Assembly: GCA_016745215.1 (NCBI GenBank)
Contig: CP050890.1
Location: forward strand, 3,906,001 to 3,970,000
Source: Thiohalocapsa sp. PB-PSB1
GTDB taxonomy: Bacteria; Pseudomonadota; Gammaproteobacteria; Chromatiales; Chromatiaceae
Reading direction: 5' to 3'
DNA: 64,000 nt
The notes beneath the pieces were generated by a model. The model was given only the letters and a program-made list of their open reading frames with translations. It was not told the DNA's origin and searched no databases. Of this stretch, positions 7,980 to 16,686 are shown in pieces; positions within the stretch are counted from its first letter, which is position 1; every line of letters begins with the position of its first letter. A program made the position numbers and the translations under genes.

Positions 7980-8677
7980 CTGGGTTGCGCCCTGGCATCC
8001 AGCCAGTTCAGTACGTCCAGCGGGTGATCGATGACGCCGTCGGCACCCCAGTCGCCGGGCTGGGACTCGGTACCCAAATAGCCGTAGCCTGCCGCCAATG
8101 TGCTCATACCGGCAGAACGACCAGCGAGGATGTCGCGCTGATCGTCGCCGATATACCAGCAGACGTCAGGCCGATGGTCGATGAGCCGGCAGGCATACAA
8201 CAAAGGATCTGGGTGTGGCTTGGCGCGGGCCGCGGTGTCGCCGCTGACAACGCAGGCCGGCGCCAGCTTCAGCTCCATGTTCAGCTCCATGGCAGCCAGC
8301 AGCGGTTGGGTGAGCCAGCCAGGCTTGTTGGTGACGATACCCCAGGTGTTGCCGCGTATCTCCAGTTGCCCGATCAGCTCTGCAATGCCCGGAAACAATT
8401 TTGTGTGTTGGCAGATATTTTGCGCATACAGATCGAGGAACTCGGTGCGTAGATCCTCATAGTCGGCATCGCCGGGTGACAGATCAAACCCCACCGCGAG
8501 CATGCCGCGAGAGCCGGTCGAGACGTGCGGTCTGGCCAGCTGCAGCGGCAATGACGGTCGACCGTGGCGTTGCAGCAGCTGGTTCAGAGCTGCCACCATG
8601 TCGCCGGCCGTGTCGGCAAAGGTACCATCAAGATCGAATAAAACGGCGTATGCGCCGTCCTCTGCTCGGTTAGGCAT
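7976..8677 (-). CDS. HAD-family phosphatase: phosphoglycolate phosphatase or MupP
   Basis: A 233-residue HAD hydrolase. Motif I is LFDLDGTFADT (nucleophile and general acid Asp), motif II is IVTNKPG, the conserved Lys is in ARAKPHPDPLL, and motif IV is YIGDDQRDILAG. It is annotated as phosphoglycolate phosphatase in many genomes, which salvages 2-phosphoglycolate. The gene directly downstream of ubiG in Pseudomonas is MupP, an N-acetylmuramic acid 6-phosphate phosphatase of peptidoglycan recycling, and this gene has the same position (its start overlaps the ubiG stop by 8 bases). Sequence alone does not decide between the two. Confidence 0.88.
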   Translation of the reverse strand: MPNRAEDGAYAVLFDLDGTFADTAGDMVAALNQLLQRHGRPSLPLQLARPHVSTGSRGMLAVGFDLSPGDADYEDLRTEFLDLYAQNICQHTKLFPGIAELIGQLEIRGNTWGIVTNKPGWLTQPLLAAMELNMELKLAPACVVSGDTAARAKPHPDPLLYACRLIDHRPDVCWYIGDDQRDILAGRSAGMSTLAAGYGYLGTESQPGDWGADGVIDHPLDVLNWLDARAQPR

Positions 8678-9389
8678 GGGCAGGGCGGCGGCAGGTTACC
8701 AGATAATTGACGTCGATGTCCTTTGGGTTCAGGCGATACTCGCGGGTGATCGGGTTATAGGTCAGACCGGTGATGTCCGTGATGCGCAGGTTGGTGGCGC
8801 GGACCCAGCGGTCAAGCTCCGAGGGTTTGATGAAGCGGGCGTATTCGTGAGTACCGCTGGGCAGCAGGTGTAATAGATATTCGCCACCGAGAATCGCGAA
8901 CAAATAGGATTTGGGATTGCGGTTCAGCGTGGATAAAAATACCTGACCGCCAGGACGTACCAACCGCGCGCAGGCAGCCACGATCGAGCTTGGCTCCGGC
9001 ACATGTTCCAGTAATTCCATGCAGGTGACCACATCGAAGCTCTCCGGGCGCTCTGCGGCGAGCTGTTCCGCGGTGATCTGGCGATAGTCAACCTCGACAC
9101 CGGTTTCCAGGGTGTGCAGTTCGGCCACCCGTAATGGTTCCTCGCCCATGTCGATGCCAAGCACATTCGCACCGGCCGTCGCCATGGACTCAGATAGGAT
9201 GCCACCGCCACAGCCAACATCCAGCACGGTCTTTCCGGCCAATTTGGCCGCGCGATTAATGTAGTCAAGCCGTAGCGGATTGATATCGTGTAGAGATTTG
9301 AACTCGCTGTTCGGATCCCACCAGCGGGAGGCCAGGGCCTCGAACTTACTGATCTCGGCATGATCGACGTTATGCACGGTTTGGTTCAT
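8670..9389 (-). CDS. ubiG: Ubiquinone biosynthesis O-methyltransferase UbiG
   Basis: A 239-residue SAM-dependent methyltransferase that performs both O-methylations of the ubiquinone ring. It starts MNQTVHNVDHAEISKFEALA and contains the UbiG-specific block SRWWDPNSEFKSLHDINPLR. SAM motif I is VLDVGCGGGILSESMA, followed by VTCMELLEHVPEP. Normal length. It begins an overlapping run ubiG - phosphatase - squalene-synthase-like. The 130 bases upstream, before valS ends, presumably carry its promoter. Confidence 0.96.
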   Translation of the reverse strand: MNQTVHNVDHAEISKFEALASRWWDPNSEFKSLHDINPLRLDYINRAAKLAGKTVLDVGCGGGILSESMATAGANVLGIDMGEEPLRVAELHTLETGVEVDYRQITAEQLAAERPESFDVVTCMELLEHVPEPSSIVAACARLVRPGGQVFLSTLNRNPKSYLFAILGGEYLLHLLPSGTHEYARFIKPSELDRWVRATNLRITDITGLTYNPITREYRLNPKDIDVNYLVTCRRPAHA

Positions 9390-9519
9390 CGGAATCTCTG
9401 AGCAAAAGAAAGAGGTGTATTAACCCCTTTAAATATAGTATCCAATCCCATCAATTCACCTGTTGCAACCAGCGCCAGGCGACCATGCAATGGGTTTGAT
9501 ACAGCCTGGCTCCGAACCC

Positions 9520-12405
9520 TCAGAGCGCCGCGATCTTGGTCTGCTGTGCAACCAGATTGGCCAATGCGGATCCTTGTTCTGCAAGGCGGTTGTGCTCTTT
9601 CTGCACCACCGCGGCCGGGGCTTTGCCGACAAAGTTCGGGTTGGCAAGTTTGTTCTCGATGCGCTCGATGTCGGTGCGTAATTTACCGATCTCCTTATCC
9701 AGTCGCGCCAATTCCGCCTGTTTGTCGATCAGACCCGCCATCGGAATCAGAATCTGCATCTCGCCGACCAGCGCCATGGCCGATTCCGGGGCCTCGGACT
9801 CGTCCTCGAGTAGGGTGATGGATTCGGTGCGCGCGAGAAAGTCGAGATAGGGCCGCGCCAATTCGATCCAGGTACGATCCTGCGCATTGGCCTTGGCCAC
9901 CAACACCGGCAATGGCTTGCCGGGAGGGATGTTCATCTCGCCCTTGATACGGCGTACACCGAGAATAAACTGTTGTACCCATTCGATCTGCGCAATCGCA
10001 TCCTCATCCGCCGCCGCGGCGTCGGCGATCGGGTAGGGCGCCAGCATGATGGTCGGCACATCGCTGGTGGACGCCATGCGCTCCAGCGGTTTGACCTTTT
10101 GCCAGATTTCCTCGGTGATAAAGGGCATGAGCGGGTGCGCCAGGCGCAGCAGAGTTTCCAGTGTCTGGATCAGATTCCGGCGGGTGCCGCGCTTGGCCGC
10201 ATCGCTGGCGCTGTCACTGGTCAACACCGGCTTGCACAATTCCAGGTACCAATCGCAAAATTGGTTCCAAGTAAAATCGTAGATCGCCTGTGCGGCCAGA
10301 TCGAAGCGATAGCTATCCATGGCGGTGCGCACGCTCTCGATGGTTTGATGCAGACGGCTGCGAATCCAGCGGTCAGCCGCGCTCAGTTCAACTTCCAGAT
10401 CGCTCTGCTCCGCTTGCTGGTCTTCGCTGACTGCGGTGTTCAGCAACACATAGCGGGATGCATTCCAAAGCTTGTTGCAAAAATTGCTGTAGCCTTCGAT
10501 ACGCCCCAGATCGAACTTGATGTCGCGACCCGTGGTGGCCAACGCAGCGAAGGTGAAGCGCAGAGCGTCGGTGCCGAACGCAGGGATCCCCCGCGGAAAC
10601 TCCTTTCGGGTCTGCTTGGCAATCTTCTCTGCCAAGTGCGGCTGCATCATGCCCTGGGTGCGTTTTTGCACCAGTGGCTCCAGCTCGATGCCATCGATCA
10701 GATCGATGGGATCGAGCACATTTCCCTTGGACTTGGACATCTTGTCGCCCTGGGCATCGCGCACCAAACCATGGATATAGACATCGCGAAATGGTACGTC
10801 GTCCATGAACTTGAGCCCCATCATGATCATCCGAGCGACCCAGAAAAAAATGATATCGAAACCGGTGATCAGCACCGAGCCGGGATAAAAAGCCTGCAGC
10901 CGGTCGTTGTCCTTGCCTGCTTGCGGAGGCCAGCCTAGGGTGCTGAAAGGCCACAATGCAGAGCTGAACCAGGTATCGAGAACATCCGCATCCTGTTCCA
11001 GCACAAAGTCGGGTCCAAGGCCATGCTGATCGCGCACTTCCTGTTCGCAGCGGCCGACGTAGATATTGCCTTCGCTGTCGTACCAGGCCGGGATGCGATG
11101 GCCCCACCAGATCTGGCGACTGATGCACCAGTCCTGGATATGATGCATCCAGTCAAAATAGGTGTTCTTCCAGTTATCCGGTACGAAGCGGATGCGCCCA
11201 TCCTCCACCGCGGCGATCGCGGGTGCCGCCAAGGGGGCGACTTTGACATACCATTGATCGGTCAGATAGGGCTCGATGACCGCGCCGGAGCGATCGCCCC
11301 GAGGCACCATCAATTTGTGATCGCGCACGTCGGCCAGCAGCCCCTGTGCCTGTAGATCGGAAATAATCCGCTTACGTGCCTGGTAGCGGTCCAGGCCCAC
11401 ATAAGCGTTCGGAATCAGCTCGCCCTCGTCCGGCTGGTTGGCACGAATGGCCGCATCCGGCGTAAAGAGATTGATCAGTCCGGCATGCGGCTGATCGCTG
11501 ATCTGATTTTCGTCGCGGTGGCGCAGCCAAACGGCGTGGTCGTTGGCATCATGGGCAGGCGTGATCTTGACACAGCCGGTGCCGAATTCGGGATCGGCAT
11601 ACTCATCGGCGATAATCGGAATACGCCGTCCGGTCAAAGGCAATTCCACCAACTCGCCGATCAGGTGTTTGTAGCGCTCGTCCTCTGGGTTCACGGCCAC
11701 CGCGCAGTCGCCGAGCATGGTCTCTGGGCGGGTGGTGGAGACGGTCATGTGGCCGGTGCCGTTGCTCAGCGGATAGTGCATATCCCACATGTGGCCGGTC
11801 TCTTCCTCGGAAATCACCTCCAGATCCGAGACCGCCGTGTGCAGTACCGGATCCCAGTTCACCAGTCGTTTGCCGCGATAAATCAGGCCTTCCTCGAACA
11901 GCCGTACGAAGACCTCACGCACCGCTGCGGAGAGACCTTCGTCCATTGTGAAGCGCTCATGCTGCCAATCCAGCGACGAGCCCAGTCGGCGCAGCTGCCG
12001 GGTGATGCTGCCGCCAGACTCGGCCTTCCACTGCCAGACGCGCTGAATGAACGCCTCGCGGCCTAAATCATGGCGGTTCTTGCCTTCCGCCTCTAACTGC
12101 CGCTCAACCACCATCTGCGTGGCGATGCCGGCATGATCGGTGCCTGGTTGCCACAGGGTGCGATCACCCTGCATGCGATGATAGCGGATCAGCGCATCCA
12201 TGAGCGCATTGTTGAAGCCATGCCCCATATGCAGGCTGCCGGTCACATTGGGTGGCGGGATCATGATGCAATAGGTTCCGCCGCCTTCGGCCGGCGGGCT
12301 GTCGGTGCTGTGCGGGCTGCCGGCAGGCGCAAACCAGCCAGCGTCCTCCCAGCGCTGATACCATTGCTTTTCGATGCGATGTGGGTCGTAATTCTTGTCC
12401 AGCAT
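9520..12405 (-). CDS. valS: Valyl-tRNA synthetase
   Basis: A 961-residue class Ia synthetase charging tRNA-Val. The N-terminus MLDKNYDPHRIEKQWYQRWE fixes the start at 12405 rather than an in-frame start at 12492 that adds 29 atypical residues. The HIGH motif appears as GSLHMGHGFNNALMD, the editing domain contains TTRPETMLGD, and KMSKSKGNVLDP is the second signature. The C-terminal 65 residues form the ValS coiled coil (LARLDKEIGKLRTDIERIE). Length is normal. It appears monocistronic, with repeats both upstream (12519-12781) and a short gap to ubiG downstream. Confidence 0.97.
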   Translation of the reverse strand: MLDKNYDPHRIEKQWYQRWEDAGWFAPAGSPHSTDSPPAEGGGTYCIMIPPPNVTGSLHMGHGFNNALMDALIRYHRMQGDRTLWQPGTDHAGIATQMVVERQLEAEGKNRHDLGREAFIQRVWQWKAESGGSITRQLRRLGSSLDWQHERFTMDEGLSAAVREVFVRLFEEGLIYRGKRLVNWDPVLHTAVSDLEVISEEETGHMWDMHYPLSNGTGHMTVSTTRPETMLGDCAVAVNPEDERYKHLIGELVELPLTGRRIPIIADEYADPEFGTGCVKITPAHDANDHAVWLRHRDENQISDQPHAGLINLFTPDAAIRANQPDEGELIPNAYVGLDRYQARKRIISDLQAQGLLADVRDHKLMVPRGDRSGAVIEPYLTDQWYVKVAPLAAPAIAAVEDGRIRFVPDNWKNTYFDWMHHIQDWCISRQIWWGHRIPAWYDSEGNIYVGRCEQEVRDQHGLGPDFVLEQDADVLDTWFSSALWPFSTLGWPPQAGKDNDRLQAFYPGSVLITGFDIIFFWVARMIMMGLKFMDDVPFRDVYIHGLVRDAQGDKMSKSKGNVLDPIDLIDGIELEPLVQKRTQGMMQPHLAEKIAKQTRKEFPRGIPAFGTDALRFTFAALATTGRDIKFDLGRIEGYSNFCNKLWNASRYVLLNTAVSEDQQAEQSDLEVELSAADRWIRSRLHQTIESVRTAMDSYRFDLAAQAIYDFTWNQFCDWYLELCKPVLTSDSASDAAKRGTRRNLIQTLETLLRLAHPLMPFITEEIWQKVKPLERMASTSDVPTIMLAPYPIADAAAADEDAIAQIEWVQQFILGVRRIKGEMNIPPGKPLPVLVAKANAQDRTWIELARPYLDFLARTESITLLEDESEAPESAMALVGEMQILIPMAGLIDKQAELARLDKEIGKLRTDIERIENKLANPNFVGKAPAAVVQKEHNRLAEQGSALANLVAQQTKIAAL

Positions 12406-12518
12406 GTCTCGGGTTCCGGTTACGTCGCGCCGCGCGGGGATAGCCCCGACCTGAAGGGATCTCAGTATACCCAAGGGAGAAGGGCGAATCATGGTCTACT
12501 GTTGTACTCGGGCGTCTG

Positions 12519-12620
12519 CAGCTTAGGCGATTGCCGGAGAGAAATAGACCAACTGGCGCTGGAGTCTGGTTTGCCTTGGTGATGGTGCAGAACGAGAAGA
12601 CAAGCCAGACGGCAACCCAT
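12519..12620. repeat. Dispersed intergenic repeat, copy A3 (inverted)
   Basis: Read on the minus strand, it carries the family blocks CTTGTCTTCTCGTTC, CCAGTTGGTCTATTTCTCTC and GGCAATCGCCTAAG. The middle differs and contains GGTGATGGTGCAGAA (plus strand), a block also found at the left edge of the F1 and F3 cassettes (25631 and 46391). It lies in the promoter region of valS, next to element M1. Confidence 0.65.
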
Positions 12621-12630
12621 CCCGATCATG

Positions 12631-12781
12631 CTAGTGGAGCGGTACAGAAATCCCGAGGCGGTTCGTTGTCGTTGTCGTAATCGTAGTCGTTATCGAGCAT
12701 TCGGCTAAGACGATTATGACAACGACAACGACAACGACAACGACCGGAGACTGTCTTGGAACATCTGCACCGAGGCACTAG
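12631..12781. mobile_element. Palindromic MITE-like element, copy M1
   Basis: A 151-bp element nearly identical to 15197-15353. The ends are imperfect inverted repeats: CTAGTGGAGCGGTACAGA on the left and, read inward from the right, CTAGTGCCTCGGTGCAGA. The core is a long hairpin of GTTGTCGTTGTCGTAATCGT pairing with the opposite arm rich in ACAACGACAACG. It has no coding capacity. Each end begins with CTAG, as expected for insertion at a CTAG/TA target by an IS630-type transposase. The right-hand CTAG supplies the TAG stop of the neighbouring minus-strand gene (12778-12780). Confidence 0.8.
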
Positions 12782-14223
12782 CGCGCCAGCCGCGCCAGCC
12801 GCCGCTGGTACCAGCGCATCACGCGCAGGTGCACGAACGCCTGGGTCGGTAGATAAAGATACCAGGGCAGGGCGGGCGCGTAGTCGTGAATCGCGGTCAT
12901 GGTGTAGCGACCTTCCAGCAAGGTCTGAAACTCGAAGCGTCCTTGTTTAGCGGCATTGGCACGTGCCAGCAGGCCACCTCGGATCAGGTAGACCTCGTGC
13001 TCCGGGCTGCTCTCGGCGACGATATGCACCAAAGACAGGAGCTTGAGCCGAGGCCAATTGATGCATACTTCGATCGATCCGCTTGGATCGATGCGCGTGA
13101 TCACCAGTGGCCATAGGCAGGTGCCGAGCCAGCGGAAATAGTTGCCTGCCACCCAGCCGGCATTCTGGCCTGGCGGCAGGATCACACGCTGGATGGACCG
13201 CACCCGCGATTGGTCGCGCATCGAATCCTGATCTAATTCGCGCACCGATGCGCGGGGATTCGGCCGTGGACGCCGAGTAACCGGATCGATGGTGGTGGCC
13301 AGCGCGTCGGCAAAACGCATCGCACCGGGAGCGATGGCCTGCTGTACTGGATTATCCTGCATCAGGGTATCTTGTGGCAGGCTCTCGACGATCGCGCCGA
13401 TCATCGGCGCTGGTGCACCACTGATCAGTCGCGCGGTCAGCGAGGCAAGCCGGGTCGGCATCCAGGGCATGCGCAGAACCAAACGTCGCAAGCCGAGCGC
13501 CGCGGCGCTCTGACGCAGCATCTGCTCGTAGCTGAGCTGTTCCGCGCCTCCGACATCGAATGCGCCGTGGAACGCATTGGGGCGCCCGAGACAATGCAGA
13601 ATGGCCCGTATCAGGTCTGTCAGCGCGATTGGTCGGGTCAAGGAGCCAGCCGCGGGCGGCAACAGCAGGATCGGCAGCCGGCGGATCAGGTCGAGCAACA
13701 GATCCGGCCCAGTTCCCCCAGGTCCAACCACCAAACTAGCACGCAATGCGGTAACCGGGGTGCCGCGTGAAGCGAGCACCATTTCTACTTCGCGCCGGCT
13801 CCACAACAACGGGGAAAAGCGGAAGCCTTGGGGCATCACGCCGCTGACGAAAATGATCTGCTGAACATCATTGGCCGCGGCAGCACGCGCAAAATTGTCC
13901 GCCAGCACCAGATCCATATCGCGTGGGCTGGCTTGGGTCAATCGCGACGAGGGCGCCAGCGAGTGCACCAGGTAGACAGCGTAGTCGACTCCCGCCAGGC
14001 CAGTATGCACGGCCTGGTTGTCAAACAGGTCACAATGTTGCCAGGTGACCAAACCTGCCCGCTCCGGCAGGCGCGCGCGCGCCGGGGAGCGCGTCAGGGC
14101 GATGACTTCGTACTGCTCCGCCAGCCGTGGACACAGAGCGCTGCCGATAAAGCCGCTGGCACCGGCAACGGCTACCCGCGCACGCTGACCTGTCCGTTGC
14201 GCTCTGCTCGTTTCCGGCGGCAT
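12778..14223 (-). CDS. NAD(P)-binding epimerase-like protein with C-terminal DUF2867-type domain
   Basis: A 481-residue protein. Residues 15-230 form an atypical short-chain dehydrogenase/epimerase Rossmann fold: VAVAGASGFIGSALCPRLAE binds the dinucleotide, followed by DYAVYLVHSL and IIFVSGVMP. Residues 330-475 resemble the DUF2867 SRPBCC-like domain (WVAGNYFRWLGTCLWPLV, then FQTLLEGRYTMTAIHDY). Such fusions are annotated as NAD(P)H-binding proteins of unknown substrate. The stop codon TAG comes from the terminal CTAG of element M1, so the natural C-terminus may originally have been different. It starts one base after the yebG stop, so the two are coupled. Confidence 0.85.
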   Translation of the reverse strand: MPPETSRAQRTGQRARVAVAGASGFIGSALCPRLAEQYEVIALTRSPARARLPERAGLVTWQHCDLFDNQAVHTGLAGVDYAVYLVHSLAPSSRLTQASPRDMDLVLADNFARAAAANDVQQIIFVSGVMPQGFRFSPLLWSRREVEMVLASRGTPVTALRASLVVGPGGTGPDLLLDLIRRLPILLLPPAAGSLTRPIALTDLIRAILHCLGRPNAFHGAFDVGGAEQLSYEQMLRQSAAALGLRRLVLRMPWMPTRLASLTARLISGAPAPMIGAIVESLPQDTLMQDNPVQQAIAPGAMRFADALATTIDPVTRRPRPNPRASVRELDQDSMRDQSRVRSIQRVILPPGQNAGWVAGNYFRWLGTCLWPLVITRIDPSGSIEVCINWPRLKLLSLVHIVAESSPEHEVYLIRGGLLARANAAKQGRFEFQTLLEGRYTMTAIHDYAPALPWYLYLPTQAFVHLRVMRWYQRRLARLAR

Positions 14224-14224
14224 A

Positions 14225-14650
14225 TCATGATGCTGCTTTTAGCGCGGAGACATTGTCCGCGGCGTCGCGTTTCCTGTTCTTGCCGGCATGCTTGGTAGCG
14301 CTTGGCGCTGGCTCGCCATCGGCGGTGCTATTGGGCGGTTGTTTCGGTTCAGGAGGTTGTTTCGGTTCAGGATGTGTCTCTGGGTCAGGATGCACCTTCC
14401 GCTCGTACGCCTCGGGCTCCTTGCCCTTAAGTACGCGCTCAACGTTTTTTGCGTTGCGCGATAGGTAAATGGTCAGCTCTTCGAGAGCAGCGTCCGGCAG
14501 ATCCGGCAATATCTGGTCATCGCGCAGCATCTGCGCAAGCCGATCAGCATTCTCCAGCGCCTTGTCATAGGCATCGGCGGCTTTTTTATCGGTAGTCCGC
14601 AATCTTTCGACTCCGTTTCGGTCTTTGACGATGTATTCGATCTCAATCAT
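14225..14650 (-). CDS. yebG: YebG-family protein (DNA-damage-inducible in E. coli)
   Basis: A 141-residue protein. Residues 1-75 match YebG: MIEIEYIVKDRNGVERL, then KKAADAYDKALENADRLAQ and a segment ending LTIYLSRNAKNVERVLKG. In E. coli yebG is LexA-regulated with unknown biochemical role. After residue 80 the protein has a Pro/Glu/Lys low-complexity tail (two PEPKQP units) ending in a basic stretch KHAGKNRKRD, longer than the E. coli protein. One base separates its stop from the next start. A short palindrome lies about 45 bases upstream, but a canonical LexA box was not found. Confidence 0.8.
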   Translation of the reverse strand: MIEIEYIVKDRNGVERLRTTDKKAADAYDKALENADRLAQMLRDDQILPDLPDAALEELTIYLSRNAKNVERVLKGKEPEAYERKVHPDPETHPEPKQPPEPKQPPNSTADGEPAPSATKHAGKNRKRDAADNVSALKAAS

Positions 14651-14694
14651 GTGTGGGCTCCGGCTCGACGGGCGTCTTGCCGTCGCGTGGATGA

Positions 14695-14706
14695 TACTGC
14701 GCAGTA
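14695..14706. promoter_or_regulatory. Palindrome upstream of yebG, possible operator
   Basis: TACTGCGCAGTA is a perfect 12-bp palindrome 45 bases before the yebG start. Since yebG is an SOS gene in E. coli, an operator is expected here. The half-site spacing (CTG directly facing CAG) is too short for the usual LexA site, so the assignment is weak. Confidence 0.25.
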
Positions 14707-14763
14707 GTATAGCGGACCGGTTTGCATTGGGTCAGCGGCATCCGCGGGCACCATGGGCAGAGC

Positions 14764-14787
14764 GCGGACATCGAACTCGATGTCCGC
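14764..14787. other. Perfect short hairpin next to the F2 pseudogene
   Basis: GCGGACATCGA and TCGATGTCCGC form an 11-bp perfect stem with a two-base loop. It lies between yebG and the decayed cassette F2. No T-tract follows on either strand, so its function is unknown; it may be part of a replaced segment of the cassette. Confidence 0.4.
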
Positions 14788-14844
14788 GGCTGCGATCGAG
14801 CTCGAAATCGCCGGTCTCCTGAAACTCGCCGTTGCTGATCGGCA

Positions 14845-15152
14845 CCGGTGTCGATTCCCGCTCGTCGCTGTGCTTTTACCCTCGGCAATGTTCAGTGCGA
14901 TGGCCTGCGATGCGGGCCTAAGATGCGCACAGGAGTGGATCCTTCGCGTTACGCTGTCCTTTCACATGCTCGCAGTCGCGCTATGGCCCAGCCGACAGAC
15001 TCGATGGCCGCATGCTATAGGTCGAGCTTCTCATGAGCGAATGGCATAGGGCGTTTTCTCTCTCGATTCCGATTCCAATAGCGACTCCGACCCCGATTGC
15101 TCTCCGCCGATGTCTGGATAGCGGTGTATAGAGTATTCATGAACCGCTACTT
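14845..15152 (-). pseudogene. Decayed four-helix-bundle protein cassette, copy F2
   Basis: Homologous to 46690-46980. On the minus strand it reads a short upstream region, then MPFAHEKLDL and a stop, and later an ALNIAEG block in a different frame. This matches the four-helix-bundle (S23/IVS-type, TIGR02436) family, which opens with a HEKLDVY-like motif and has an LNIAEGNG signature. Frameshifts and stops make it non-functional. The 3' half of the gene (left side) has been lost or replaced. Confidence 0.7.
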
Positions 15153-15196
15153 GTCGTCATCCTGTGACTATTCGATATGCTCTCCGCAGTACGGCA

Positions 15197-15353
15197 CTAG
15201 TGGAGCGGTACAGAAATCCCGAGGCGGTTCGTTGTCGTTGTCGTAATCGTAGTCGTTATCGAGCATTCGGCTAAGACGATTATGACAACGACAACGACAA
15301 CGACAACGATAACGACCGGAGACTGTCTTGGAACATCTGCACCGAGGCACTAG
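15197..15353. mobile_element. Palindromic MITE-like element, copy M2
   Basis: A 157-bp near-identical copy of M1, with one extra GATAAC-type hexamer in the right arm. It has the same CTAG-bounded inverted ends and the same long internal hairpin of GTCGTTGTCGTAATCGT against its complement. It lies 23 bases beyond the stop codon of proA. The small divergence between M1 and M2 suggests recent movement or gene conversion. Confidence 0.8.
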
Positions 15354-15376
15354 CAGCACTGCTTCCCCGAAAACCC

Positions 15377-16639
15377 CTATTCCCGGAGGTGGGTATCGCC
15401 ATACGCAATCCATTTGTACGAGGTCAGTTCGCGCGGTCCTACCGGGCCGCGTGCATGCAGCTTGTCGGTGCTGATACCAATCATGGCGCCCATGCCATAG
15501 TCGCCGCCGCCCGATAGGCGGGTTGACGCATTGACCAGCACAGATCCGGAATCGACCTGATCGACAAAGGTCTGTGCCTGGCGCATGTCCCGTGTGACGA
15601 TGACATCGGTGTGGCCGGAACCAAAGGTGTTGATATGCTCGATCGCATCGGCAATGCCCTCGACCACGCGGATTGAGAGGATTGGCGCAAGGTACTCCGT
15701 CTCCCAATCCTCATCTGCTGCACTATCGATGCCTGGAAGGATCTCGCGCGTTCGCGGACAACCGCGCAATTCCACACCGGCTTGCTCGAAGGCAGCTTTG
15801 ATCGCCGGGAGCAGGCGGCCTGCTGAAGCCGCATCGACCAACAGTGTCTCCAGGGCGTTACAAACTTCCACACGCTGACATTTGGAGTTGACTGCAAGGG
15901 CAACGCTGCTCTGTTCCTCCGCATCGGCAGCAAGGTACATATGGCAGATGCCCTCATAATGTTTGATCACCGGGATGCGGCTCTCTTCGGCAACGCGTTG
16001 AATGAGGCTTTTGCCGCCTCGGGGAATCAGAACGTCGATCAGATCCTCTTGCTGCAACAGACTGCGCACGGCTTCGCGATCCGCGGTGCGGATGATCTGT
16101 AATGTACCCGCGGGGATGCCAGTGCGATCCGATGCTGCGATCATGGCATCTGCCAGAACGATGTTGGTACGCAGCGACTCCGAACCACCCCGCAGGATCA
16201 CGCTATTACCAGCCTTCAAGCAGACTGAGGCAGCGTCTGTCGTGACATTCGGCCGTGACTCATAGATCATGCCAATCACGCCAAGCGGCACGCTGACGCG
16301 CGTAACCCGGAGTCCGTTCGGCCGTGTAAAACCTTCCAGGACTTGACCGACGGGATCGGGCAGCGCGGCGACGTCCAACAAGCGCTTCTGCATCTGTGCA
16401 AAGACCTTATCGCTGATTTCCAGGCGTTTGATCATGGGCGCGGGCAGGCCAGCGGCGCGCGCATCAGCTAGGTCGGCCTCATTCGCCCGAATGAGTTCAG
16501 CCCGCGATTGCTGCAGGCTGGCGGCCATCTCGTTGAGTGCCGCGGCACGGACCTCTCCACTGATGGCGGCCAATTTTCTGGCCGCCTGTTTGGAAACCAT
16601 GGCTTGCTTACGCACAGAATCGGCGATGCTTTCGGACAT
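15377..16639 (-). CDS. proA: Gamma-glutamyl phosphate reductase ProA
   Basis: A 420-residue enzyme of proline biosynthesis that reduces gamma-glutamyl phosphate to glutamate semialdehyde with NADPH. Blocks seen: PLGVIGMIYESRPNVTTDA near residue 110, SVILRGGSE, and the active-site Cys segment NSKCQRVEVCNALETLLVD near residue 255, then a C-terminal GRGPRELTSYKW-like end (here ARGPVGPRELTSYKWIAYG). The start at 16639 gives MSESIADSVRKQAMVSKQAA and normal length; an in-frame start at 16804 would overlap apaH. proB is not in the window. Confidence 0.96.
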   Translation of the reverse strand: MSESIADSVRKQAMVSKQAARKLAAISGEVRAAALNEMAASLQQSRAELIRANEADLADARAAGLPAPMIKRLEISDKVFAQMQKRLLDVAALPDPVGQVLEGFTRPNGLRVTRVSVPLGVIGMIYESRPNVTTDAASVCLKAGNSVILRGGSESLRTNIVLADAMIAASDRTGIPAGTLQIIRTADREAVRSLLQQEDLIDVLIPRGGKSLIQRVAEESRIPVIKHYEGICHMYLAADAEEQSSVALAVNSKCQRVEVCNALETLLVDAASAGRLLPAIKAAFEQAGVELRGCPRTREILPGIDSAADEDWETEYLAPILSIRVVEGIADAIEHINTFGSGHTDVIVTRDMRQAQTFVDQVDSGSVLVNASTRLSGGGDYGMGAMIGISTDKLHARGPVGPRELTSYKWIAYGDTHLRE

Positions 16640-16686
16640 CTTGGCCTCAATCGTGATGCATGCTGTTGAATGTCTTGATTGTACTG

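Noticed and set aside
12650..12760. GTCGTT/AACGAC tandem units resembling a CRISPR-like or satellite array
   Set aside because: Units are only 6 bp, have no spacers and are the two arms of one hairpin in element M1/M2.
14651..14720. Canonical SOS (LexA) box for yebG
   Set aside because: Only a compact palindrome TACTGCGCAGTA is present; the CTG-N10-CAG spacing of LexA sites is missing.
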